DNA of 64,000 bases. Source: Sacculina carcini (Eukaryota > Arthropoda > Thecostraca > Sacculinidae). Location of the stretch: the NCBI GenBank assembly GCA_916048095.2, contig OU696582.1:5948770-6012769 (forward strand), written 5' to 3'. The notes below the pieces were generated by a model that worked only from the letters and a program-made list of their open reading frames with translations, did no database searches and had not been told where the DNA came from. Shown here piece by piece: positions 49,021 through 62,654 of this stretch (the stretch's first letter is position 1; every line of letters begins with the position of its first letter). The position numbers were made by a program, and so were the translations under genes.

Positions 49021-50222
49021 CAGTCCACTCACCAAATTGCGGATTTGAAAGGACCGAGCCAAAATGTCGCCATTCGGAAGTTTCCGTTATATGGAGGTGT
49101 GCTTTGCAGCAATGGTTATAACCCTTTTTCACTGTGAATCGCTCATTTTCACGGGAGTACTACAATATTGCTCTATCAACATATTAGCCACAAACGCCCG
49201 CATGCTCCCATACTCTGCAATAGGGCAATATATTCACCTCGGCCAGTGTAGTATCAAAGGCATACCAAGTGCTGTGAGTGCGACTGTGGCTTGTGGTCAA
49301 TATGTTCACTTTTCACCATAGCGTAATTTCAGTGGTTTTAAACGCAACGCACGAGTTTCTATACAACAGATAGCTAGCACATAACGTATTGTGTTGTTAT
49401 TGATTAGGTTAGGTTGGTCAGGTTAGGTCAAGTTTGGTTAGGTCAGCTTCCTGAACCTAGCCAATAAGAACACTCAATACGTTAGGTGCTAGCTATCTAA
49501 TGTATACGAACTCGTGCGTTGTGTTGAAAACCACTGAAATTACGCTATGGTGAAAAGTGAGCATATTGACCACAAGCCACAGTCGCACTCACCGCACTTG
49601 GTACGCCTTTGACACTACGCTGGCCGAGGTGAACATATTGCCCTATTGCACAGTATGAGTATTGCAGAGTATTTTTCATAACCTCAGAAAAATTATTTAG
49701 CTGCACGGAGTTCTCCTATGGACACCATGGTTTTGGTATGCTGCACTTTGCAGGAGAGACCCGTTTAATCAATGTTAAACACATTGTTAGTCTTCAATGC
49801 AGTAGTAATAGGGATTGTCAATGTTATACAAATGTCTATATTCCTGCATGATTATTGTGCGAGGCCTCCACCAATCTGAGCTCCTGGGCGGCCGCCAAGC
49901 TTGCCTATGCTTGAGGGCAGCACAAATATGTCCCTTTTCTCTACTAATACTACTCTTCTCTAACCTTCTCTACGTTGTCACTCGACAAGCTGGAGGCAGT
50001 GTATCACATGCATCTTCTGTTCAAGAATCACATAGAACCCACCTTTTCCGCTATTTGGAGGTATGATATATGAGAGGGTGTCAATAGGTTATTCCGCTAA
50101 TTGGAGGTATCCGCAATTTGAATTCCGTTTTTTTATGTGTAATTAACTCGTGTTTGATGAGCTTTTGATCGGGACGAAGGAAGTAGTTCGTTATTTTGAC
50201 AACTCCGCTATGTGCAGGGTAG
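49021..50222 (-). mobile_element. Tigger/pogo-like remnant, copy 2, interrupted by a palindrome
   Basis: The left end CAGTCCACTCACCAAATTGC lies after TATA. From 49690 on it parallels copy 1 (TGCACTTTGCAGGAGAG block, GCCGCC.AGCTTGCCTATGC, CCGCTATTTGGAGG). On the minus strand the transposase block reads VFNID, then a stop in place of Glu, then TGLSCKV, so it is dead. The right TIR is eroded. The palindrome at 49217-49649 sits within it. Confidence 0.7.
49217..49649. repeat. Long inverted repeat (175-bp arms)
   Basis: Left arm 49217-49391 and right arm 49475-49649 have equal length and are close to 90 percent complementary by eye (about 15-20 mismatches). The arms include AATTTCAGTGGTTTT and CACAGTCGCACTCAC-type blocks. 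The 83-bp middle also partly pairs (TTATTGATTAGG with CCTAGCCAATAA), leaving a small loop with AGGTTAGGTTGG-like TTAGG-related units. Likely a foldback element or palindromic MITE. Confidence 0.9.
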
Positions 50223-50781
50223 ACTTTACATGCTCAGTGGCTCATGCTGAGGCATTAATGACTGCATAAGGGGACATAAACTTATTGTACCACATTTAAG
50301 TACGCACTTGTACGTGACTTGTTGAATTTAGCTTTTTTTCTCATTTTGCCGACAAAAATTGACGTATTTTTGGCATACATTTTTGACAGAGACTACTTGA
50401 ATTACGAGGAATTATCGTATATACCTAAGGAAGCCAGACGTTTACACTAGGAGAGGACACAAAATTTAACGATCCCACATTTAATCTCGCATAATTTCAC
50501 TGCTGTTGCTGATTGCTTGAGTAAAGAGAAGAAATACATCTTCAGTTAATCTTCCACAAGGCAAGTCATTGATTATACATACATCGTGCATACATCGAAA
50601 AGAGGCATTGAAAAAAACACAAATTTACTTAATGCATTATCGCAGACATCTGGCCATCTATTTATTTCTGTAATTTTCATAATCTCATAATTTTTCAATA
50701 CTTCTATTTAATCATAGTCGAAATCAATTTCTCCTGTGAACTTTCGGGAAGTAAGCTTTTGGAAGTGCAGAACCACAGGCC

Positions 50782-50792
50782 AGTTTCGAACC
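50782..50792 (-). repeat. Possible SINE B-box fragment
   Basis: On the minus strand GGCGGTTCGAAACTGG fits a Pol III B-box, with CTCCCGCAAAATTGCAGC upstream. No A-box defined. Confidence 0.3.
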
Positions 50793-51323
50793 GCCGACCA
50801 ATGCTGCAATTTTGCGGGAGTGTCATACACCCAGACATTCATACACACACATACACACACAAACATACATTGCTTATTGCTCTGAGGGTAAGCCCTGTCC
50901 ATGCTGACACGCTTAATTGAATGAGCCTAATATGCCCGACGACCGCATAATGTACACAAAGGCAATCTTTTTCGCAAGGAAATAGCCCGCATAGCAGCAT
51001 TACTAACAAGCAGCCATATAACACCACTGGATAAAGCCCTTAATGTTTTAATGCTCCCTGGTGTACGGGAAATATAATAAGATATGCCCCAAGATTTCCC
51101 CAGCTGAATACGCCTTATGCAATTGTATGAGTTTGTCTGCTTTTCTCCAGAGCACACATCTGTCTTTGTATGTGTGTGTGTGTATGTACGTGTGTGTTAG
51201 TGTGTGTGTGTGTATGTACGTGTGTGTTAGTGTGTGTGTGTGTGTGAACAGCATCTTGACGTGCGCACGTGTGCGTCAAAACAGCGTGTCCCGCAAATGG
51301 ACCGCCACATGTCTCTGTTTTGT

Positions 51324-51655
<332 letters not shown>

Positions 51656-52001
51656 CGCATATGAAGTTACCATTATTTAAAAACGGGCCGAAAAATGAAT
51701 TGTTGATAAAGTATATTTTCTAGTAACGGAAAGCTAGAACATATCTGTTTATCATCCGTTTGGCATGTGTTTGTCCAGCAGGGTGGTCCGTAATTCTAAA
51801 CATTTATATACATAGAGAAGAAGTTTAACACTCCTTTGGTGCTCGCACACACACATACACACGCGCTTTCGTTACAGATCGACTGTGTAATGGAGCTGTG
51901 CTCTTTTGCACTATCAATATGTTGAGTGTGCTGGGTTCGCCAATGTCTCCATGCATATCACTGATTATAGCAGGTCTAAGATTTTGGTTGATGTTGTGCA
52001 G

Positions 52002-52382
52002 GTGAACCGGCCGATCACAATGAAGAAGGACGGCATTCAGACCAGAAATCGCAAGCTGTCGTCCAAGTCGAAAAAGAAGAAGGGCTTTGTCGGATTGGAA
52101 GGTATGATGCGACCTCTGGACAAGGCCGGCTTCGGCTTTGGAGCGGCCAACTTCGCTGGTGCCGGCATGCCTCCCTACATGTACCAGAACAACGTTCAGA
52201 TGGGCGCGGCCGCCGCTGCTGCTGCCGCCGCCGGCTTCGTCGCCCCCCAGATGGGCATGGGAGCGGTGGGGGGCATGGGACATCTCGGCATGGGCAACTT
52301 CGGAATCGCGTCTACTTCGAGCGGTGCAATCAATGGTCACTGGATGATGCCGGCCTCCACATCAGGAGCTATTGTGAGTTGA
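52002..52382 (+). CDS. GATA1/2/3: GATA1/2/3 last recognised coding exon (C-terminal tail)
   Basis: The acceptor ttgtgcag is followed by VNRPITMKKDGIQTRNRK, the basic tail after the C-finger that contacts the DNA minor groove and carries a nuclear signal. Then come LSSKSKKKKG, a Gly/Met-rich region with a nine-Ala run (MGAAAAAAAAAG, MGMGAVGGMGHLGMG), and HWMMPASTSGAIVS followed by TGA at 52380-52382. The family usually has a basic K/S-rich patch here, as seen. A GTGAGT at 52374-52379 overlaps the last codons in phase 0, so splicing to an unseen further exon cannot be excluded; I recognised no such exon downstream. Confidence 0.9.
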   Translation: MNRPITMKKDGIQTRNRKLSSKSKKKKGFVGLEGMMRPLDKAGFGFGAANFAGAGMPPYMYQNNVQMGAAAAAAAAAGFVAPQMGMGAVGGMGHLGMGNFGIASTSSGAINGHWMMPASTSGAIVS

Positions 52383-53081
52383 CATCCAAGACTGCCCTCT
52401 TCTTTGCATAGCTCTGACCCTGTCTTGTGGCTCATTCATCATCATAACGCACAATATCATAACACTCTGTTTTTTCGAAAAAAAACAGTGTTTACTGCAA
52501 AGTTAAACATAACACGACAGTTTGATCTACAAAGACCTAAACAAAATGCCCCATTGCTTCCTGTTTGACGATAGCCACGAGCCAATTTGTTGTAGATCTT
52601 CTTAGCTGATCTTCTAGCTGATCTTCTTAACTGGTGCCGGTAGGTCACTCGGAGTCCAGCACCAGTTAGCTTGGTGGATGCAGTAATTGGCCAATGGTGT
52701 CGCCGGACAACGGAGCGCGTGGCCAAGCAATTTGAACCGACTCATTTGTATTATTCGCGTTGCCAGCAAACAATTAGTAAGGTTATAGATAGTGTTGTTG
52801 ATTGACACTCCAAGACAGCGATATCCAGTTCATTCAGTGTAGGTCAGCTGTCATTGTAGATTAGTTTCGTTATCTTGTTGTAAATCGATCGCAAACTGTC
52901 GACATGAGCAGCTATCTAGCGTGTTTGGTCAAGTAAATCACTCTGACACTGTACATAAGCGTGTTTGTGAAAAACCAGTCTAATTGATAAGATGAGGAAG
53001 ATATAACAAATCTATTCAACTCTAAAAATCCATGTATCCACTAAGTTGTTACTGTTTTGTGAAATTTACAAGTTTGCCACA

Positions 53082-53087
53082 AATAAA
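53082..53087 (+). terminator. Candidate polyadenylation signal for the GATA gene
   Basis: First AATAAA after the stop codon on the + strand, about 700 bases downstream, followed within 20 bases by a T/G-rich stretch. This would give a 3' UTR of about 0.7 kb if the stop at 52380 is real. AT-rich DNA produces this hexamer often by chance. Confidence 0.3.
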
Positions 53088-54728
53088 AATTATATATTTG
53101 TGTTCTTGCAATTTGTATTGCAAAATTAACCACATATGTCTGCTCACACAAAAATCAAGCACATGAACAGTTCAAGTGTCACATTAGCCATTCAAAGTCA
53201 TCGATCCTTGCTAATTATATTTGGCAAGGATTCCTCAACAAACATTTAGCGCAATCAAGCATTAAGCAATGCTGTTTGCGAAAGTAAAAAGCAATTGAAT
53301 TTCATGGATTTATAATATTCAATTGAAATTGCAGTGTGCACTGTACATTTGTATATCTCGTGTGAGTGAGCGTAAATAAAATAAAATAAAATAGCTTTAT
53401 TGTACACCCTTATTAGGTTTTCAATACCAAAACTTCATAATGCACACACACACACACACACGTACACACACACACATACACAATATAAACAATTCCTAAT
53501 CACACCAATCATACATTATCCAATGTCAGTATATATAAATATACAAAAACGGAGAGAAATATATGCTTAAATTGAACCAAATTTGTAATGCAGACGTTTC
53601 TTTGACGTGATTTTGACGTTTCTGCGTGTTCGATTTTGCAATATCAAATCTGTTTTCAGTTCGTGTTTGTCGTTTTTTGTGTACACAAGCGTGTTGTATT
53701 TAGAAACTGATTGTTGGTGTTGTGACAGAACTGTAATGAGTTGTTTTGTGTTATCCGAGCACAAAAAAGTTTTATCTCCTGGAGTCAATTTTGTTGTTTG
53801 CTGTCCATATTACCATGCACCGAGAGACATAATAAGTCCGTGGGATTGAAAAACGCGTTAATCAGTGGTTGATGAAATTGTTTTGGTAAGAGGGATATGT
53901 TTTTGTCGATGCACATTGGTATTCCTATCATTGTTTTCATAATGTCGAGCCGCAAATACTTATGGAGTTGTACACCCAGAATGTTTTTTTCATTCTCACT
54001 CATCTACACGTATTTCCTCATTGATCGTGTACTATATCTGCATGGACTTAGGCCCGGTACCTTTCAGAAGTAGTCTTATTATAACTTGTTATCATTTGGG
54101 ATCATCGGGACCATCGGGAGTCATTCTGCAGTAGTAAAATGAGACGGCAGTAATCCTCAAGTCTGCATAGATGTTGTTCGAGTGTATGTGGTGCTGCATC
54201 GACAACTCGTCATTGTATTATGAGTAATTACTGCTGTATCGTCAGCCAATTGGATATTATCCAATAAAATAAAACGTGGCTTAGATTTCTGTCTTGGAAT
54301 ATTGACAAATTATTAGTTGTTGGGTTAGGTTTTGATGTATCACATGTTCCATCAGGTCTTCTAATGAGTACTTGATGAGTGTGTTCTGAAAAAGAACTGA
54401 GAATACCAGCGTTCATCAATGTTGTATGAGGCTATTGTATCTAGCATCTTGTCGTGTCTGACAACGTTGAAACATTTGCTCAAATCAACACTTAACAAAA
54501 TCGCCGATTTCAGTTGTCCAAGGCTTTGTAGATAAGATCAGTTGAGACCGACAATTAAATATGGTATGAATAGTTTCTTTTATAGCAGTGGTGGCTGTCA
54601 CTGATTGGTTTTACTAATACACATATTTATCTGCATAGCTCATAGATCATATTTGTAGATAGTCGAGCAATTGTGTCTGTACTGCTTTCTAACGGCGTGA
54701 TTCAGCCTTTCAGTTACTTTGCACAATA

Positions 54729-54869
54729 CAGTGTGCCCCGGATATATGGGACCAATTTTCGGGCCCGTCTTCTATACTTTACGTGTAATTCTCTTCGGAT
54801 ATCAGAGAACCTCGGATATAAGAGGCTTTTTCCCTTTTCCCGACAACTCTCTCATATCCGGGTACACTG
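54729..54869. mobile_element. Small mariner/Tigger-type MITE with TA target site
   Basis: A 141-bp element from CAGTGTGCCCCGGATATATG to CATATCCGGGTACACTG, inverted ends, flanked by TA at 54727-54728 and 54870-54871. No coding. Confidence 0.8.
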
Positions 54870-56491
54870 TATTATGTTATGCTATGTTATTCTAGTGTTA
54901 CCAGTATTCACCATTCCCTTGAAACGGGTTTTGATACAACTATTATTTTTCGTATGTGTTTGTCATTTAATTCGTTGTCCATTGTTCATTAGTAAGCTCG
55001 GGTGTTATTGATGTGCATTCATGAGGTGTACTGTAGTTGCAGTGCACGTCAAATACAGGATAGCAAGTGGGGTATAATGGTTGCTATAACATCAAGCAAA
55101 CTGTCGGCTGGTCTGTATGTTGACTCAATGCAGTTGACAATGTGCAAGTTGTATTCTGCTAGCATTACCTCTAACTTCTTGCCAGGTGTGTTATTGTCGT
55201 GCTTCAATATACAACGGTTCAGTGTCCACCTAGTATGATTGGAGAGCCAGGATTTACAGGTAGAATATGTTGTAGCTGTTCATCAAAGTGGCTTATGTCT
55301 TCCGCTTAATTTACCTGATATTCGGAAAGTCTATGCGTACTCGCTAGTACAGGCATACAGTGCTGGCTCAGTTTTAATTAAATCCATAGAATCTCCAGGC
55401 AGTACTGTTCATGCATAATCTTTCTAACTTTTGCATAATACAACTGGATATGATCTTGGCCATAATACCACAACACCACCTTGGCGTGGTACTCTTGGCG
55501 ATGTACTGGCACGGTCATATCGCATTAGGTAATTGAGCCTGGTACATTGAAAAATCTCACTGGAATATATTTGTTTGACCACTTCTCACTCACTAATACG
55601 ACATAGAAATCCAATCGTGTCGCAGGGCCAATTCTGATATCAGATTATCACTTACCAATTAATGATTGAATATTAAGTTGGGCAGCTGAAAGATTGACTA
55701 AACGTTTTGTCTGACGTGCTGTGCTGTGTCACTCAATGTATTTTCTCATCATTATTGGTGATAGTGAGTTAAATCAAGCCTTCTCAACCCTTTTCTTGCC
55801 GGTACTCCCTTCAACTCAATGCGAGTCCCAGTGTCCCCACAAAACAGTCCTTATCTTCCCTATAAATCCTTGTGACCCCATATACACATGGATTAACATA
55901 TCTTTTTCGTGGATAGTGAGAAAATAAGGTGGCACCAATTTTTTTATTTTGGTCCTATGGCCCCCAAAAGAATTACATGGCCCCAAGGGGGCTGTATAGC
56001 CCACGTTGACAAACACTGCGTTAAATGACTGTTTTTGGCGACTGTCAAACTGGGACTCTGTGAGGAAAACGCACTGTGTAATGTGTCAGCTTGACAGACT
56101 GACACATAGTGGCAGTATCTTCACTGACCTTGTTTAGTGCATTCAGAGGATGTATGGTCTTCCATGCAATATACGCATATGAATTTCGAGTTGTATAATC
56201 ATCGCTCTTATGATCGTTCATATGATGGTTCTTATGATCGCTATGACATCTCCTACGTCGATTAGCCCAGTAACACTCAAACACCACACCGTGTCCAGTT
56301 TAAATAATTGCGTTCGTGATATTTATGTGTATGTGTATATGTGCGTATATATGTGTGTGTGAGTGTTGGCGTTTTTTCACACTCACACACACACACGCGA
56401 TGTGGTTCTATATGTGAGGTCTCATTATCGTGTCGGACTCATTAACCTTTCAACACCTCGTTTGGACGCGATGAAAAAACCCACATTGAAA

Positions 56492-56603
<112 letters not shown>

Positions 56604-56946
56604 GCACACACCCACATTCACACTCATTCACACGTACACATACATGCAGCAATGGGTTCATTTTTTTCATTACAGAGATAGTTTTTTCCGCAGGAGCGTG
56701 TCGTGTTTGACTGAACAGTGCATTGCGACGCTGAAATGCATTGCTGATCAACGGATAATACGGATACGAAATGGTCGACTAGGCAAGTCATTATCCTGGC
56801 TAAGGAGATTATCTCGGGTGAAAATCAGCGAATACATAAGGGAGTGGGTGCAAAGCTTCAGTTCTCCAGGAAATATTCACTCAATGTCGATTGCATTAGC
56901 ATGTGTACAAGCTGAATATGAATGCATGCGCGCGTGTGTATATGAG

Positions 56947-56990
<44 letters not shown>

Positions 56991-57344
56991 TGTGTGTGTT
57001 TGTGTAGACATATATACGTGCATGTACTCATCAGCTTGATGCAGGGCATTCTATTTTATACACAATGCTAATAAAGTCGTTCTTATATTCCCAAAAAATA
57101 GGATATATACGGTAGAAATCGTTTTCCGCAACAGTCACTAACGCTAAATTAATCTAATTTGGACATGGTCAATTTATGCTCGAAATGAAAATTTTGCGTT
57201 TTAGCTTGATGTTTTTAGTATTTTCCTTATGCCAGCCCGGGAATAATTTGACGCTGAAACTCCCAAAAGAAATAAACTTACTATCTACGGCTAACGTAAC
57301 CATGTCGATAACGTTGCCTCCATGTCAAGGGTGCTCTACCTGTC

Positions 57345-57530
57345 GAGAATGTCCCACTGGTGGGCAATTCCCACTGGTAAGGAATGAAGGGTCTACCAAG
57401 TGGGGAATTATATTCGGACAGAAGGACAAATGTGTGTTTCTATCAGCTGGAATTCGTCTCTTTTTTGTTTCTAGTGACGTCCCGATATTTAATTCGAGAA
57501 ACTACAGAATATATTGAATTTTACAACAAA
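57345..57530 (+). mobile_element. hAT-like MITE, family C copy 4 (degenerate)
   Basis: Shares CAATTCCCACTGGTAAGGAAT, CCAAGTGGGGAATT, GGACAAATGTGTGTTTCTAT and TTTGTTTCTAGTGACGTC with the family C copies. Ends eroded. Confidence 0.55.
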
Positions 57531-57903
57531 ATTAAAAATGAAGAGTAGGCTCATTAACAAGTTGAGAATCATATATAATGGTTACGGACCAATCAATGAG
57601 ATATGTGTAATTAGTTTCCATACTTTCAACGCTCAATAGTACTGCCAATTAATTTATCTAGGAAAATACATCAAATGTTTATTCTAGTAACGATTGTATA
57701 TATATCAGATATACTTCTTTTAATCTGACGAAAACTACCCCAAAGGGTGGTTTATTCCTCCTAGAAAGTGTTTGGAATTCACACAAACTATCAGCTACTT
57801 ACTTTAAGCTAAGCTTCGAAATTTACACAGATATTTGCGAGTGTGTTGATGTATGCGTGTGTGTTATTTTATCAGTGAGTGTATTTATTTATCTAGTTGG
57901 GTA

Positions 57904-57949
<46 letters not shown>

Positions 57950-60057
57950 TGTATCCATGTATTTGTGTTTTGGCGAGGGATGCGGTAGACCCGAGCAATC
58001 CTGCTTAATAAACCCAATTGCATCCAATGGACATGTAAATCAGTTTCGTTGCTTGGAATGAAATATACTCACATGAAGTATATTCATACATCCTGAGTTC
58101 GGTTTTAGAACAGTACATTTGCACGCTCATAACACATATATATCTGTTAATTATGCAAAGTGTGTCCTTTGTGTGGTTTTATTCGATTTAACATTTGTAA
58201 CCTTTTTTTCTCCAACTGCTACAAACGCTTGGAAAATTTATGCAAACTAAACAAATCCCCTGAGTTATCAAGCGGTATCTCAGGAGCGCTCTATAAAACT
58301 CGTTCCAAGCTTTTTTGTGATCGAGTACCACTTGGAGGTCTCGTACAGTCACCGTGTACCATCTGGTTCCAGAGAAACTCCCTTCTATCAGACATCACTT
58401 TATTTATATGATTGTACAAGTAGAACACTAAACTTGAATTCAAAGGTGAGCCGTTGGGACGAGGTGGGTGGCATCTGGTAACAGTTGCAAATGGTTGCCA
58501 GTGTTATCTTGTGCTAGACAATAAACAATTCCGTGAAGCAATAACAAAATTGCCCATGATCACCAAAATGTACGCGTAACACGGGTTGGGAACCACTGCT
58601 CTACAAGCTTAGGCGCTCTCCTCCAGTTCGTCACAAGTTTGCCATTTGAATCCTGGCCGTGTTAGTTCATCAACATCTTCGATTGAACTCATCAAGTTAC
58701 TGTAGATGGGGGCATGGCGGGGCATGTTTAAAATGACAATCACAAGACCACATATTCATTTGTGATTGCTTATATGTACGTGTGTACATGGTTGTATATG
58801 TTTGTATATCTCTGTGCTTTGTTTTGTTCAGAACTGGATGTCCGAATACAGTTGATCAATGAACACAACTACGTCGTCTGCAATCGTGAAGCTGTCAAGA
58901 TTCAACTCCTTCCTGTGTGCACCAACTCTACTTATCGTTACCTCATACACACACGCACGCACACACACACAAGTCCATTATGAAGAGCTTGTAAGCACAC
59001 GTGATGTTTTGTGTGCAAAACAGCCTGTTACCTCAAATTGACTTCACCATTCCTTAGCATCTCGAACCAAGACTCTCCAAATTAACTGTTTTTGTGGAAT
59101 CCGTCCATTAGAACCCCTTCATCTCAAATTTGCTGGTATCTAACTCGGTGTCTACCTTTTCATTACGCCAACACTAACTTAATTATGAATATCAAGACAG
59201 TGCCAATCATGTTATTTACTCCTTGAAAACTAAAACCAAATGAATGTTAATTGTAGAACGGAGCGATGCGGAACGCGGAACCTCAAGTATCCGCGGATCT
59301 TGGCTGTAAACCACTACCATACCACTACATGATGGTGGTAGAGCCGTCATATGTTACCACCACTCGTTTTCACATCGGAAATACCCCATCTGGGAGGTTT
59401 AACAAGTAAATCACTCTACCGGGGTACGCTCGGCACAAAGTGTCACCACCTACTACTACCACTAAGTTGCTCTCTACCAAGCTACGAAAGCCGGCTGTAC
59501 TTTCAGTCGACGGTCATTCGCTCAATCTGTGATTAAACGTACGTGTGTGTATGTATGTGTGTATGTGTATGTGTGTGTGTGTGTGTGTATGTGAGTGAGA
59601 AAGAGAGCAAAATTGTCCGTGACAAAATCGAGCATGCAGTGTTAAGAAGCAATTTACCATTTGGTCATTATTGAATTTACATACGTCAAGTATTTGTACG
59701 TGTGCATGTATGTCCGTGTATATGTATGTGTATGTGTGTATGTGTTTTGTATGTGTATGTGTTTATGTGTATGTGCATGTTTTCAATTATTCTTTGAGAT
59801 GTGTTTGAGAGAAAATTTGTTCACACGCATATGCGAGATGATGCCTCGATATGCAGTATTGGGCGCGAGGCTTCGATACACAACCCAATGGCATGTTGCA
59901 ACTCTGCAATCACCGCTACTTTGCAACAATGTATATCTACACATTATACATGTATACCAAATATACAGTAAAAATTGGCCTACCGAGTGTTTCAGCAAAT
60001 TTCACGTAACGTCTACAAACAATATAGCTAATGAAAATCTGGCGAGTTTATTTGGAT

Positions 60058-60415
60058 CCAGTGGCGTGGCTAGACTATCGGCCGCCTGGGGTGGTAAATT
60101 CTTTAGTCGCTTCAACGGGGCGAATGCAATGCTTTGACAAGTTGTGTACATGCTTAGTGGGTCACATATGCAATTGATAAGCCGAAATATCATTTCAAAG
60201 CGTAACAGGGCAGAGTGAATTATCAAGCTCATTTCAGATACATTACAAAATTGCCTTTATAGCCTATAAAATTATAATTGCCTTTATAGCCTTTAAAATT
60301 GCCTTTTGGAAAGTCCCAATTTGGGAATTTGCTTCCCGCTAAATTAATATCGTAGAAATTCTGGTCAACTATTCCAAAAACAGCAGCCTGCTGCGCCCGC
60401 CTTACTCCACCCCTA
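60058..60415 (+). mobile_element. Possible hAT-like remnant
   Basis: Starts CAGTGGCGTGGCTAGACTAT and ends near CGCCTTACTCCACCCCT. Internal tandem TTGCCTTTATAGCC units at 60252-60300. Inverted ends only partly preserved. Confidence 0.35.
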
Positions 60416-61500
60416 AAAGAACAACAATCAATCGGAAATGTTTACATTCGTGGCGTCATTATTTTCACAGCATAAACATTGCTATTAATAATTGGTAACC
60501 AAACAAAGACGTTATATGTTTTCCACCTCTTCAGAAGGTCACCTCTTCAGAAGCGGTCATACATCTCTTGCAACATTGCACAATCATGCCTGAAACGTTC
60601 GAATACCAGCATGCTGGTTGATTTTGTGTTGGTGGCTTCAGTCTTCTATGCCGTATCCAAATACGCTGTTGCCAGATATCACACCAATAGAGACAACAAT
60701 AACGGCAAATATAGCCAGGGGCGGATACAGGGGGCGGGATGTGTGATATCTATAGCACCCGCTCGGGTCATTTCTTTCGGAATTTGCTAACTCCGCCTGT
60801 GAATGTGACCTCGCCGGAGAATCGATCAGCGTGCATCTGCAACGTTATTGCTCTTATCTCTATATATTTGTCCTCTGATGATCAACAAACAAACAAATAA
60901 ACAAAACAAGCAAACATGTATTTGATATAGCGCCAAGTAAAGCAGAGGCGCGTAAACAGTAAAAATGCGGTAACAATATGAAAGAGTAATAGCTCATAGG
61001 GGGAATAAATGAGCCAGCAAAAAAAACCAAATGATATCAAAACAAAGAAGATAAAAGAAGTTAGCGAGTATACAAACAACAATTAAGAACACATTACACA
61101 ATATTAATTATCAAGCACCGATGCTAAATGGCAAAAAAGAATATAGAGAGGACAAGTTATTGTTGTCGGAATGGAGGAATTAGAGGCGTGGGCAAGGACA
61201 ATACATGCATGGCAATTGCAGTCAACGTACATGGCAATTGCAGTAAACGTGCATGACAATTGCAGTCATGCAATATATATATACCTTTGCCGATCTTCCC
61301 ATTCCACCATGGTCATTGATTTTAATAAAAATATGAATGGCAATGTTAATAATAAGACTGCCATCTCAGGATAACATACATACACCCACACTCACAACCA
61401 CACACACACACACACACACACACACTCATGCCGAATATCGCTCAAATTGAAAGCATATGAAAGAGTTGGAATGCGAGATTATTGCTAATATGAGATAACA

Positions 61501-61503
<3 letters not shown>

Positions 61504-61574
<71 letters not shown>
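61504..61574 (+). repeat. (TA)n microsatellite
   Basis: About 35 TA units, uninterrupted. Confidence 0.97.
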
Positions 61575-61579
<5 letters not shown>

Positions 61580-61657
61580 AAAACCAATAAGCGCATATGT
61601 TGTTCAGATATCACTATCGAAGGCTCAACGAAGTACAGCTCAAGGTGATCCGTCAAC

Positions 61658-61815
61658 TTATCTGGTGATCTCATCTGGTGATCTGGTGATCTGTTGATCT
61701 GGTGATCTCATCTTGTGGTCTGGTGATCTGGTGATCTGGTCATCTGGTCATCTCATCTGGTGATCTGGTGATATGGTGATCTGCTGATCTTATCTGGTGA
61801 TCAGGTGATTTAACT
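61658..61815 (+). repeat. (TCTGGTGATC)n minisatellite
   Basis: Imperfect 10-bp and related units (CTGGTGATCT, CTCATCTGGTGATC, GGTCATCT) repeated about 14 times. Confidence 0.9.
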
Positions 61816-62011
61816 TGGTGCTCTCATGATCTATGGGAAACGGTGGACCTATGAGAAAAAGTGCCAAAAATGCAGTTATCTGAACTGCGTCATACAAACA
61901 CACGCATACCAACCCAGCAGCACTCACATACACACACACACACACACAGACAGACAAACACACTACAAACACACCCTACCCAAATACACTGACACACACA
62001 CACACACATTA

Positions 62012-62074
62012 CATTACATTACATTAGGACATTTATATCGCGCTTTTCACCCGAGGGTCTCAAAAGCGCTCTCT
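62012..62074. repeat. TATATCGCGC/AAAGCGC dispersed repeat, copy with ATTAC tail
   Basis: (ACATT)4 followed by ATTTATATCGCGCTTTTCAC, a GAGGGTCTC block and AAAAGCGCT. The GCGCTTTT and AAAAGCGC ends are inverted. Related to the 37255 sequence. Confidence 0.55.
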
Positions 62075-62654
62075 CACACACACACACACGCACACACACA
62101 CACTCAAGCACAAGAGTCATACACATACAACATTCACGAACACACACACTCACCTACATATACACACACACACACACAAAACCGACAAGTACATATACGC
62201 ACAAACACAAACATACACTCACCTACATACACACACACACACACACAAAACAGACAAGTACATATACGCACAAACACAAACATACGCTCACGTTAACAAA
62301 GTCAGAAACACAAAAATACACACGCACACACACATACATATTGAATAAGATAGCACAACACAACATACAACACATTAAGACAACACAGCAAGCATACAAC
62401 GACATACACTCAGTTTGACAAATCACAACACAATGGACACACAAATACAAACCAGAAAACACAACATAACAGACACACAAAGACATACACTCAAACAAAT
62501 AGACAGTGAACACAACACAACAGACACACAAACACAGATAACAGATCTCAACACAACAACACACAGACAGCACACAATGGAGAAACATACATACACAAGA
62601 ACGGAAAACACGCGCATGAAGCACATACACATAGAAGACAGAATTAGGAAACAA

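Noticed and set aside
49405-49443. Telomeric (TTAGG)n tract
   Set aside because: Only a few degenerate TTAGG-like units in the loop of a palindrome; no long regular array.
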